Shown here: one piece after another, positions 49,221-58,215 of the stretch
Layout: each line of letters begins with the position of its first letter
Numbering within the stretch: the stretch's first letter is position 1
From: Serripes groenlandicus
Lineage: Eukaryota > Mollusca > Bivalvia > Cardiida > Cardiidae
Length of the DNA: 64,000 nucleotides
Direction of reading: 5' to 3'
NCBI GenBank assembly: GCA_031761405.1
Contig: JASEVX010000013.1
Location: 48,289,535-48,353,534 of the forward strand
Notes under the pieces: generated by a model
The model's input: the letters and a program-made list of their open reading frames with translations, nothing else
The model's database searches: none
What the model was told of the DNA's origin: nothing
Program-made: the position numbers and the translations under genes

Positions 49221-49455
49221 TTAACCCTTTCCCCTCACACGACAATTCTGCAGCAGACGACTTTGAGACGTATTTTGTCAAAAAATAGAAAATCTCCATA
49301 ATTGAATGGATAATCTCTGACAAAAAGTGGAAAAACATTGTGGCAAAAGGAGAAATTGCACGTTCTGTGCAATTTCTTCTCTATGTCTCTATGTTTTTCA
49401 AAAAGCCGTCTGCTGCAGAGGCGTCAGAAAGCGTCTATATGAGGGAAAGGGTTAA
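49221..49455 (-). mobile_element. M1 MITE, full length (CAC type)
   Basis: TTAACCCTTTCCCCTCACACG at left. GCACGTTCTGTGC tip. TTAA at right. Confidence 0.94.
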
Positions 49456-49575
49456 GCAAACAGTCTTTCAAATTTTACTAAACATCCCGGGTTTGAATCC
49501 TGTGATCCTGTGATCAACAGGTTCTGCCTTCAGGGTTTTTCCACACAAATGGCCCATTGTTTTTAGTCCTGGTAA

Positions 49576-49815
49576 TTAACCCCTTTCCCTCATACGACAA
49601 TTCTGCAGCAGACGACTTTGAACATATTTTGTCAAAAAATGGAAAATCTCTATAATTGAATGGATGTTACCTAGCTATGACTAAAAGTGGAAAACATTGT
49701 GGCAAAAGGAGAAAATGCTTGTTTTTTGAGCAATTTCTTCTTTTGTCAGTATGTTTTCAAAAAGCTGTCTGCTGCAGAGGCGTCAGAAAACGTCTATATG
49801 AGGGAAAGGGTTTAA
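49576..49815 (-). mobile_element. M1 MITE, full length
   Basis: CTC type with an enlarged loop (GCTTGTTTTTTGAGC). Small TTACCTAG insertion. Right end GGGTTTAA. Confidence 0.93.
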
Positions 49816-50012
49816 GATCTCTAAATGTGTGTTAGATCATACAGAGACCTTCTGATGCCTCTAAAGGAGAAATTGGACATATAAATGAGATATTTGTTAC
49901 CTTTTGCTAAAATGTTTTCAATTCTTTTAAAGGATTGAGTTATCATGTTGTTGCCAATGAATGGTTTTCAAGGTCGTCTGCTGCAGACCTGTTATATGAG
50001 GGACGAAAAAAG
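49816..50012 (+). mobile_element. M2 MITE, diverged
   Basis: GAGACCTTCTGATGCCTCTAA, GCTAAAATGTTTTCAATTCTT, GTTTTCAAGGTCGTCTGCTG and TTATATGAGGGA. Confidence 0.6.
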
Positions 50013-50160
50013 GTCAACCAACACCATTGAAACTGTATGAATCTTTTGCCTTTGGAATCACTTCTCCATTGTCAATACGTCTGTCTGTCTGTCTGTCTGT
50101 CTGTCTTCCACTTTGACTGACATATTTCCAGGCAACACATTGTGTTCCTTCAAGCACTCT

Positions 50161-50392
50161 TTATCCCTTTCCCTCATATGACAGTTCTGCAGCAGACGAC
50201 TTTGAACGTATTTTGTCAAAACATAGAAAATCTCCTTAATTGAATGGATAACCTATGACAAAAAGTGGAAAACATTGTGGCAAAAAGGAGAAATTGCACG
50301 TTTTGTGCAATTTCTTCTTTTGTCACTATGTTTACAAAAAACCGTCTGCTGCAGAGGCGTCCAAAAGCGTCTACATGAGGGAAAGGGATAAC
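50161..50392 (-). mobile_element. M1 MITE with TTAT/ATAA ends (CAC type)
   Basis: Left end TTATCCCTTTCCCTCATATG and right end GAGGGAAAGGGATAA. The body is intact, GCACGTTTTGTGC tip. Confidence 0.92.
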
Positions 50393-50530
50393 ATGCCTTT
50401 CTCACTTGCAGACACATATTTCGATTCTTACGCTGCAATTCATCAAGGGCAATTTCTTCTGTTGCCAGTGTTTTTTTCAAAAGTCGTCTGCTGCAGACAA
50501 TGTTGAAATACATCTGAAAGTTTGAAAAGG
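50393..50530 (+). mobile_element. M2 MITE, diverged
   Basis: CATGCCTTTCTCACTTGCAG, GGGCAATTTCTTCTGTTGCC, AAAGTCGTCTGCTGCAGACA and GAAAGTTTGAAAAGG. Confidence 0.55.
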
Positions 50531-50765
50531 TAAGATAAGTAAGTTAGCAGAATTATATATAAAGCCTGAAATTTATAATTTTGAAACAGACTATCTCAGA
50601 CGTAACCTAAATTATACCAATAACTTGCGTTATGTAAATATTCATTATCATATAAGTATTTATTTAAAGATTCATTGAATTTTTTTGAATTTTGTTCCAA
50701 TCACCAATATTTATAGCAAAAGCTGTTTATATTAATATTATTAAAATATGGATATTCTACTAAGC

Positions 50766-50990
50766 TTAACCCTTTCCCTCATATAGACGCTTTCTGACGC
50801 CTCTGCAGCAGACAGCTTTTTGAAAACATAGTGACAAAAGAAGAAATTGCTCAAAACAAGCAATTTCTCCTTTTTGCCACAATGTTTTCCACTTTCAGTC
50901 ATAGGTTTCAATTATAGAGATTTTCTATTTTTTGATAAAATAGGTTCAAAGTCGTCTGCTGCAGAATTGTTGTATGTGGGAAAAGGTTAA
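50766..50990 (+). mobile_element. M1 MITE, full length
   Basis: CTC type (GCTCAAAACAAGC). TATCCATTC deleted after ATAGGT. Right end GTATGTGGGAAAAGGTTAA. Confidence 0.93.
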
Positions 50991-51268
50991 AATATGACAC
51001 CCATCAACTGAAAGTCTAAAACCTTCACTACTTGTAATTTAGCTGTGTTTCATTCAAATAAAACCAAACTCCATGCTGACAAAGTTTGAATTATGGATGC
51101 TAACTTGAAAGATTAGTTGATTAGACTACAATAAAATCAACATGACATTAAGTTTGTTGTAATTCATTGTTACAAACAACAAACTAGATTAATACAGTTT
51201 GAAGATTGGTAATTATTGTTTCATCTAAAACAATTATTAATGCCACTAAAAGAGAGATTATAGACCTT

Positions 51269-51511
51269 TAAACCCTTTCCCTCATATAGACGCTTTCTGA
51301 CGCCTCTGCAGCAGACAGCTTTTTGAAATTATAGTGACAAATGATTTAGAAATTGCTCAAAACATATTTTGTCAAAAAATAGAAAATCTCTATAATTGAA
51401 TGGATAACCTATGACTAAAAGTGGAAAACATTGTGGCAAAAGGAGAAATTGCTTGTTTTGAGCAATTTCTTCTTTTGTCACTATGATTTCAAAACGCCGT
51501 CTGCTGCAAAC
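51269..51511. mobile_element. inverted M1 dimer, second example
   Basis: Starts as a plus-oriented M1 (TTAAACCCTTTCCCTCATATAGACG... GAAATTGCTCAAAAC). It then switches to a minus-oriented M1 from ATATTTTGTCAAAAAATAG to CGCCGTCTGCTGC. The right terminus is truncated at AAACGGCGTCAA. Confidence 0.8.
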
Positions 51512-51720
51512 GGCGTCAACTCTGCAGCAGACGACTTTGAAAACAATTCCCCAAACAAATTTGGAAACTCCCTCTAAATAAAAGTAACAATAATAGAATC
51601 GAGTTGAAAACATGGTGACAAAAGGAGAAATTGCTTGTTTTGAGCAATTTCTTCTTTTGTCTCCATGTTTTCAAAAAGCAGTTTGCTTTAGTCAGGCGTC
51701 AGAAAGCGATGTTTGTATCA
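51512..51720 (-). mobile_element. M2 MITE
   Basis: CTCTGCAGCAGACGACTTTG, GAGTTGAAAACATGGTGACAA, hairpin GCTTGTTTTGAGC, CCATGTTTTCAAAAAGCAG and GGCGTCAGAAAGCG. Terminal repeats are absent. Confidence 0.72.
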
Positions 51721-52000
51721 ATGGCTTACATTTTTAAAGAGCTACATGACAGAGGCAGAATTGTAATCCATGTTTACTTTTGGGACATCAAAAGGAAATA
51801 ACCCGATCTTTCATCAAAAGAATTATCCTATTTAGAGTAAGGCAGACTAGTCTCAGCATTTGTCCTAAAATTGCTCTTTCAAAAATAAAACGGTCAATTT
51901 TAGCATTTTGATGATATGTACACAATTGAATTAAGTCATTGAAATACTGTATATTTAGAAGCATATTTTGCATTGTCTTCATAATAATGCTTTAAAACAC
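51721..52000. other. unassigned AT-rich sequence
   Basis: A 64-codon minus frame at 51788-51982 without recognisable domain. An isolated ATCTGCAGCAGACAACTTTA (M2 crumb) follows at 52009. Confidence 0.4.
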
Positions 52001-52036
52001 ATACAAAATATCTGCAGCAGACAACTTTAATTTGTT

Positions 52037-52253
52037 TTAACCCTTTCCCTCATAATACAATCCTGCAGCAGACGACTTTGAACATATTTTGTCAATCTCT
52101 AAAGTTGAATGGATAAACTATGACTATAAGTGGAAAACATTGTGGCGAAAGGAGAAATTGCTCGTTTTGAGCAATTTCTTTTGTCACATTATTTTCAAAA
52201 AGCTGTCTGCTGAAGAGGCGTCAGAAAGTGTCTATATGAGGGAAAGGGTTACT
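52037..52253 (-). mobile_element. M1 MITE, small deletion
   Basis: CTC type. AAAAAATAGAAAA is lost (TTTTGTCAATCTCTAAAG). Right TTAA mutated (GGGTTACT). Confidence 0.9.
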
Positions 52254-52306
52254 GGCGTTTTAGGCTGCTTTTAACAGTTTTTCAGTCATATCACACCATT
52301 TATATA

Positions 52307-52533
52307 TTAACCCTTTGCCACATTACAACAAACCTGCAGCAGACAACTTTGAAATCATTTAGTCAAAATATGGAATCTGTATAAATGAAAGAACAATTTA
52401 TTGAATATAGTTGAAAATATTGTGATAAAATATGTTGGCAATTTCACTTATTTCCACAATGAAATTGTTGAAAACGGCGTTAAACCCCAATCAATCAATC
52501 AATCAGAAAGCGTCTGTATGAGGTAAAGGGTTA
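52307..52533 (-). mobile_element. M2 MITE with embedded SINE tail
   Basis: TTAACCCTTTGCCACATTACA to CACTTATTTCCACAATG, then the SINE tail GAAATTGTTGAAAACGGCGT and (AATC)n at about 52459-52505, then AGAAAGCGTCTGTATGAGG. A crumb of SINE tail on the minus strand also lies at 52251-52300. Confidence 0.72.
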
Positions 52534-52752
52534 TAGGAAAAGAAATTATTCCTTGGATAATCCTCAAACTATTCCAGTTGGTTGGGGGATGGGCATTGTG
52601 TTTATAACACATTGACTTGGTGACACACTTGTGAAATTAGCACATTCATAAGATTTGCCAAGCAATGGTTCTGACATATGGGGAATTGATAATTGGAACA
52701 CTAAAGTTATTGGGATTTCAGATTTAGATTTATTGATTTATATTATAAAAGA

Positions 52753-52964
52753 TATATTGAGGTGCGAAAAATATACAGCTACCAACCAACCCTGCCATAT
52801 TTTTTGTTTTTCTTTCTGCATTTGATAGAACTGAGATTATATTAAGTGCAATTTTTTATATATTGAGGTGCGAAAAATATACAGCCATCAACCAACCCTG
52901 CCATATTTTTGTTTTTTCTTTCTGCATTTGAAAGAAATGAGTTATATTAAGTGCATAATGTAGT
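52753..52964. repeat. 106-bp tandem duplication
   Basis: TATATTGAGGTGCGAAAAAT, CAACCAACCCTGCCATATTT, CTTTCTGCATTTGA and TTATATTAAGTGCA occur at 52753-52858 and 52859-52964 with few changes. No coding or known element. Confidence 0.9.
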
Positions 52965-53209
52965 TGTCCCTGATAAAATACAATAATTGACAATTCTGAA
53001 ACATTGTAGAAACAAAAGAAATTTCTTCAATGCAAGCTGACAATTTTTTCAACTCAATTAATATCCAACGTATTCTTGCAATTTCTAATAAGAATTATCT
53101 TTTGATGTTTTTAAAGCAAGCAACACTTAGAATTAATATTATATATATATTAGAAATGGCAAATGAAATTTGTGTCATTTACCTGAAGAAATACACAATA
53201 GAGATTCCG
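52965..53209. other. unassigned AT-rich sequence
   Basis: A 67-codon plus frame at 53030-53233 runs into the following MITE. No domain is seen. Confidence 0.4.
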
Positions 53210-53440
53210 TTAACCCTTTCCCACATACAATAAATATGGAGCAGACGACATTGGAAACATTTGGATGAAAATATAAAAAATCTCTATAAATGAGGGTATA
53301 TTTACTGAAAAACTAGTTAAAAACATTGTGGCTGAAGAAGAAATTGCTCGTTTTGAGCAATTCCTTCTTTTGTTACCATGTTTTCAAAAGTCGTCTGCTT
53401 CAGAGGCCTCAGAAAGCGTCTATATGTGGGAAAGTGTTAA
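53210..53440 (-). mobile_element. M2 MITE, full span
   Basis: TTAACCCTTTCCCACATACA to TATGTGGGAAAGTGTTAA. Hairpin GCTCGTTTTGAGC. GTCGTCTGCTTCAGAGGCC shows an M1-like left-end sequence, so it is intermediate between M1 and M2. Confidence 0.85.
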
Positions 53441-53490
53441 AGATTCAAATATATTGGTAACTGACTATGCATATTTGGCTACCCGAGAGT

Positions 53491-53720
53491 TTAACCCTTT
53501 CCCTCATATGGACGCTTTTGGACGCCTCTGCAGCAGACAGCTTTTTGAAAACATAGTGACAATAGAAGGAATTGCTCAAAACGAGCAATTTCTCCTTTTG
53601 CCACAATGTTTTCCACTTTTAGTCATAGGTTATCCATTCAATTATAGAGATATTCCATAAGTTTAACAAGATATGTTTGAAGTCGACTCTGCTGCAGAAT
53701 TGTCGTATGAGGGAAAGGTG
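53491..53720 (+). mobile_element. M1 MITE, full length
   Basis: CTC type. The right TTAA has mutated (GGAAAGGTGTCC). Confidence 0.92.
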
Positions 53721-53757
53721 TCCGTTACATGTTTTAAATTACTTATTTTAGCTTCAA

Positions 53758-53836
53758 GTCTATGTTATGAGTACTGTGATGTACTCGAAAGTAGAATGTC
53801 TCATTGAGGCGATTCTTTTGAGTACTCACAACATAG
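53758..53836. repeat. imperfect inverted repeat
   Basis: TCTATGTTATGAGTACT near 53759 is complementary to TGAGTACTCACAACATAGGA near 53818. The loop includes GTACTCGAAAGTAGAATG. Class unknown. Confidence 0.6.
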
Positions 53837-54595
53837 GATTTAGTTGAGATTTAAAAGATATTATGGGGGCGGGGGATACAGACTTGTTACCTCCCCTGAT
53901 ATTGTCTCTCTCTACAGAAAGATAGATGATAAGAGATTCTGGTCATATGATACAAATATTCCTGACAGACTGACAATGCATATTTAGCTGCTCCTATAAA
54001 TAATAGTGTCAACTTTACCTTAAATCATTTTTCCCTTTTCCTTAGTCTCACGACAATAATAGACGGTTTTGCAGCAGACAACTTTTGAAAACAATGTTTG
54101 AAAAGGAAAAATTGCTCGTCATGAGCAATTTTCCCATTTGCCGTATTATGATTTAAATTTTGTACCAAAATTCTTTTTCCAAATTTCAGCTTTCTTGATA
54201 AAAAATAATTTTCCAAAGATAAAGCTTAAAATTCTAGCTTTTTTGCATCTGAAGAATCCAAAAATTAATTAAACATCTAAAAAAGTAAGAAGTTTAATTG
54301 TCATAGAGGGTTTTAAAAAAAAAAGGCAGTTTCTCATTTTCGACTTTAATGGCATCAAAAGTTGTATGTATCAGGGATTATGGGTTACTTTCAGTGCAGA
54401 ACTGAATGACAGATAGGAAGATCAAAATTCTATAAATTATGGGAGCTGCATATTTGATTAATGCATTAATTATAAATACATACCTGACAATTATTTTTTA
54501 TTCCTCATTAATTATTCATTTGGCTTTTTCTATTATCCCAGACCCTGATACATACCTTCTGTCATGGCTCTCCAGCGGAAAACTTGAAAAAACTC
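53837..54595. other. mostly unassigned, with an M2 crumb
   Basis: M2 remnant at about 54040-54165 (TTTTGCAGCAGACAACTTTTG, hairpin GCTCGTCATGAGC). The remainder is AT-rich without genes. Confidence 0.45.
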
Positions 54596-54808
54596 ATTCC
54601 CTCTGACGCCTCTGCAGCAGACAACTTTTTGAAAACACTAAGTGACAAAAAAAGCAATTGCTCAAAACAAGCAATTTCTCCTTTTGTCACAATGTTTTCC
54701 ACTTTTAGTCATGCCGGTTATCCATTCAATTATAGAGATTTTCTATTTTTTGACAAAAGATGTTTAAAGTCGTCTGCTGCAGATTTGTCGTATGAGGGAA
54801 AGGGTTAA
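54596..54808 (+). mobile_element. M1 MITE, left end decayed
   Basis: ATTCCCTCTGACGCCTCTGC at left. CTC type (GCTCAAAACAAGC). Right end GTATGAGGGAAAGGGTTAA. Confidence 0.9.
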
Positions 54809-54975
54809 AACAGAAGAAGTTGTTTATTATTATAAGCAATTTCTCCTTAAGCCACATTATGTTTTCAATTCTTTTCTATTATCCTGTATTAAAAAAATAT
54901 TTTTCATATTTTTGCCTAGATATTTTTAAAGTTCAGTCTCAGTTGTAGGTTTGTTTTATGCAGGAAAGGGTTAAT
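54805..54975 (+). mobile_element. M2 right part sharing a TTAA
   Basis: AAGCAATTTCTCCTTAAGCC, TTTTCAATTCTTTTCTATTAT, GTTCAGTCTCAGTTGTAGG and TTATGCAGGAAAGGGTTAA. Confidence 0.65.
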
Positions 54976-55095
54976 TAATACCTTATCTTCGCAAAAGAAT
55001 TGTTTGAGAAAGAAATAAAATTTGCTAGTTCATTTATTTGAATGTTATTTTATTTATTATTTGAAATATTATTTGCAAAAAACAACAAAAGTATG

Positions 55096-55325
55096 TTAAC
55101 CCTTTCCCTCATATAGACGCTTTCTGACGCCTCTGCAGCAGACGGCCTTTTGAAAACATAGTGACAAAAGAAGAAATTGCACAAAACGTGCAATTTCTCC
55201 TTTTGCCACAATGTTTTCCACTTTTTGTCATAGGTTATCCATTCAATTATGGGGATTTTCTATGTTTTGACAAAATATGTTCAAAGTCGTCTGCTGCAGA
55301 ATTGTTGTATGAGGGAAAGGGTTAA
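55096..55325 (+). mobile_element. M1 MITE, reference CAC-type copy
   Basis: Map: TTAA 55096-55099; terminal repeat 55100-55113; TCTGCAGCAGAC 55132-55143; central hairpin 55152-55218 with tip GCAC (55179-55182), loop AAAAC, GTGC (55188-55191); asymmetric AT-rich part 55219-55280; GTCTGCTGCAGA 55289-55300; terminal repeat 55308-55321; TTAA 55322-55325. All parts are intact, and the right TTAA is shared with an M2. Non-coding. Confidence 0.95.
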
Positions 55326-55525
55326 TCCTCCTTTCCCACATGAGACAATTCTGCAGCAGACAACTTTGAAAACATTTTGGCAAAAATGTAAAATATCACC
55401 ATAAAAAATCATTAAATAGAGTTGAAAACATTGTGGCAAAAGGGGAAAATCATGAGCATTATATCACCTTTTGCCACAATGTTTTCAAAACGTGTCTGCT
55501 GCAAATGCGTCGGAAAGCGCCTGCA
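55322..55525 (-). mobile_element. M2 MITE sharing a TTAA with M1
   Basis: TTAATCCTCCTTTCCCACAT, CTGCAGCAGACAACTTTG, GAAAACATTGTGGCAAAAGG, CCTTTTGCCACAATGTTTTC, GTGTCTGCTGCAAATGCG and GCCTGCAGGC. The hairpin tip is shortened. Confidence 0.8.
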
Positions 55526-56157
55526 GGCACATGTGTGCATCTGCACCTGAGTTACTTCTGAAAGCCTAAGTAGAAATTACCATTGTTCATAATGAGCAAT
55601 TTCAGCTTTTGCTATGATGTTTTCGTTGACCTCTATATTATATTTTCGTTTGGACAGATTTATCAGATCTTTGCCTTGGATGTGTACAAATTGATCTGCA
55701 GATTTTTTGTTACAAATATAAAACACTTGATGGAAACTTCATGCTTGCAATATTTAAAATGAAAATGAAGTTAAAATATGCAAGTTTAAATCACTCCAAT
55801 TGGATTGATAAAATATGCGAAAGTAATTATTTTGAAAGGTTGTCATCAAAAAACAACAAAGGTATGTAAAAGAAACAATGAAAATTGTGTGGCCGTTCAT
55901 GTCGAGGACGATCGCCTGACACTACAAAGATATGTTAATACGTGCTCGCTTAATGGAGAAAGTGGATTTTCGTAAATACGCTAAATGTTGATTGGTGTTA
56001 ATGAATGATGAATGTAATATAAATTTCGGCCTCGGGGCGAAGACATGGTTCTCTGTCGGTGAATGAGGGGATAAAACACTGATCTTCTATATGAACTTTA
56101 CCTTTATATGACTTATTCTTGTTCATTTGAGGCACAGAAGAATGCAAGATAGGGGTT
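55526..56157. other. unassigned, with one M2 crumb
   Basis: M2 hairpin remnant near 55575-55625 (TTCATAATGAGCAATTTCAGC). 55885-56090 is less AT-rich (GTCGAGGACGATCGCCTGAC, CGGCCTCGGGGCGAAG) with no frame. Possible conserved non-coding DNA. Confidence 0.35.
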
Positions 56158-56350
56158 TTAATTCTTTCCCATCTATAACAAATCTACAGCAGATATTATG
56201 GCTTTAAAAAAAGATTAGTCAAAACTATAAAAACTCAAAAGATCAATTATTGAATAAAATTGAGAGAAAAAAATGTGGCAAAAGGAGAAATTGCTCATTA
56301 TGAACAACTTCTTCTTTTATAAAATTATATAGCCACTATGTTTTCATCTG
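56158..56350 (-). mobile_element. M2 MITE, diverged
   Basis: TTAATTCTTTCCCATCTATA, TCTACAGCAGATATTATGGC, AAATGTGGCAAAAGGAG, GCTCATTATGAAC and CCACTATGTTTTC. Confidence 0.65.
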
Positions 56351-56372
56351 TTTTCGTATGATAATTTGTTCT

Positions 56373-56610
56373 TTATCCCTTTCCCTCATACAACAAATCT
56401 CCAGCAGACGACTTTGAACATATTTTGTCAAAAATTAGAAAATCTCCATAATTGAATGGATAAAAAAAAACCTATGACTTAAAGTGGAAAACATTGTGCA
56501 AAAGGAGAAATTGCTCGTTCTGAGCAATTTCTTCTTTTGTCACTTAATGTTTTCAAAAAGCTGTCTGCTGCAGAGGCGTCAGAAAGCGTCTATATGAGGG
56601 AAAGGGATAA
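56373..56610 (-). mobile_element. M1 MITE with TTAT/ATAA ends
   Basis: CTC type (GCTCGTTCTGAGC). Left TTATCCCTTTCCCTCATAC and right GAGGGAAAGGGATAA, the same altered flanks as the copy at 50161. A9 insertion before CCTATGAC. Confidence 0.92.
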
Positions 56611-56666
56611 ATTATAGAGAGTTCATATTTGTTACTAAATGATTCCACAAACTTGTCTGCTGCGGG

Positions 56667-56896
56667 TTAACCCTTTCCCTCATACGATAAGTCTGCAGCA
56701 GACGACTTTGAACGTATTTTGTCAAAACATAGAAAATCTCCATAATTGAATGGATAACCTATGACTAAAAGTGGAAAACATTGTGGCAATAGGAGAAATT
56801 GCACGTTTTGTGCAATTTCTTCTTTTGTCACTATGTTTTCAAAAAGCCGTCTGCTGCAGAGGCGTCAGAAAGCGTCTATATGAGGGAAAGGGTTAA
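56667..56896 (-). mobile_element. M1 MITE, full length (CAC type)
   Basis: Immediately follows an M2-like right motif (CTTGTCTGCTGCGGG). GCACGTTTTGTGC tip. TTAA at both ends. Confidence 0.95.
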
Positions 56897-56994
56897 TGTT
56901 GCATGTTGGAAAGGGGTTGTTGAAATGTTATTACATTTAGTTGCATTTCTCTCTGTTTTTGGCGAAGAATTTACTGATTTCTTGTAGATAATGA

Positions 56995-57206
56995 TTAACC
57001 CTTTCCCTCATACGACCATTCTGAAGCAGACGACTTTGAACGTATTTTGTCAAAACATAGAAAATCTCCATAATTGAATGGATAAAGTTACAAAAAGTGG
57101 AAAACATTATGTTTTGTGTAATTAATTTGTTCTTTTGTCACTATGTTTTCAAAAAGCTGTCTCCTGCAGAGGCGTCAGAAAGCGTCTATATGATGGAAAG
57201 GGTTAA
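56995..57206 (-). mobile_element. M1 MITE, hairpin rearranged
   Basis: TTAA at both ends. CAC-type body (AACGTATTTTG). The hairpin is mostly lost (AACATTATGTTTTGTGTAATT). Right end TATGATGGAAAGGG. Confidence 0.9.
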
Positions 57207-57280
57207 AGACTTCCTTGCCTTCTTTGCATGAAACAATGCTTTTCAATATTAGTGTTGAATGAGGAGCCATTAAACTAACA

Positions 57281-57408
57281 TTTAACCATACATACAACAA
57301 ATCTGCAGCTGACAACTTTAAAAACATGTTGGGGAAATAAGAAAAAATCTCTATAATATATTAGAAGTTTTATCATTGAACAGTCTGTTAAAAACAGCAA
57401 ATGACTGT
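57281..57408 (-). mobile_element. M2 left-half fragment
   Basis: TTAACCATACATACAACAAA, TCTGCAGCTGACAACTTTA and AAAAATCTCTATAATATAT. Confidence 0.65.
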
Positions 57409-57636
57409 TTAACCCCTTTCCCACATACAAGAAATCTGCAGCAGATGACTTTGAAAACATAGTGACAAAAACATGAAAAATCTCCATAAAAATAGCTTAA
57501 TTGTTAAATAAAGTTGAAAACATTGTGGCCAAAGGAGAAATTGCTCATCATGAGCAATTTCACCTTTGGCCACAATGTTTTCAAAAGTCGTCTGCTGCTA
57601 TTGCGTCAAAATGCGTCTGCAGGTGGGAAAGGGTTA
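57409..57636 (-). mobile_element. M2 MITE, reference copy
   Basis: TTAA 57409-57412, CCCCTTTCCCACATACA, ATCTGCAGCAGATGACTTTG, and the uninterrupted site ATTGTTAAATAAAG (TTAA 57504-57507). The hairpin 57516-57582 has 33-bp arms with one mismatch around a single central base. Then GTCGTCTGCTGCTATTGCG, GCGTCTGCAGGTGGGAAAGG and TTAA 57633-57636. Non-coding. Confidence 0.92.
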
Positions 57637-57738
57637 AATCATTGTGGCAATCAATAATGATTCTATGAAATCATTTATAAAGATTTTCTATATTTTGGAC
57701 TTGATAACTGCAGTTTATTGTTTGTGGGAAAGGGTTCA
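57637..57738 (+). mobile_element. M2 right-part fragment
   Basis: CATTGTGGCAATCAATAATG, TTTATAAAGATTTTCTATAT, ACTGCAGTTTATTGTTTGTGG and GAAAGGGTT. Confidence 0.6.
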
Positions 57739-57950
57739 ATGACCCTTTCCCACATAAAAACGCTTTCTTTATAAGGACAACTTTTGAAAACTGTATGGCA
57801 AAAAGCTCTTCAAATTGCTAATTAAATATTATAAACCAACTCTATTCAATAGACATAGATATTCATATGTAGAAATTTTTCATATGTTTGCCAAGATGTG
57901 TTGAAAGAACTGCTTGCTGCTGATTTCTTGTATGTGGGAACAGTTAATTT
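57739..57950 (+). mobile_element. M2 MITE
   Basis: ACCCTTTCCCACATAAAAAC, CTTTTGAAAACTGTATGGCA, CCAACTCTATTCAATAGAC, CTGCTTGCTGCTGATTTCTT and GTATGTGGGAACAGTTAA. Confidence 0.78.
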
Positions 57951-57988
57951 CAAAACCTTATGGGAAGATAAAATCAATGTCTTTCATT

Positions 57989-58215
57989 TTAACCCTTTCC
58001 CACATACAACAAATCCTCAGAAGACGACTTTAAAAACATCTCGGCAAAAACACAAAAACTCTATAAATGAAGGTTTAATTACTGCAAAAAGTTGAAAACT
58101 TTGTGACAAAAGGAGAAATTGCTTGTTTTGAGCAATTTCTCTTTTTGTCACAATGTTTTCAAAAGTCTTCTGCTGCAGAAGCGTTTAAAAGTGTCTATAT
58201 GTGGGAAAGGGTTAA
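57989..58215 (-). mobile_element. M2 MITE, full span
   Basis: TTAACCCTTTCCCACATACA to ATGTGGGAAAGGGTTAA. Its hairpin has GTGAC/GTCAC where 57516-57582 has GTGGC/GCCAC, so both sides changed together. Tip GCTTGTTTTGAGC. Confidence 0.9.
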
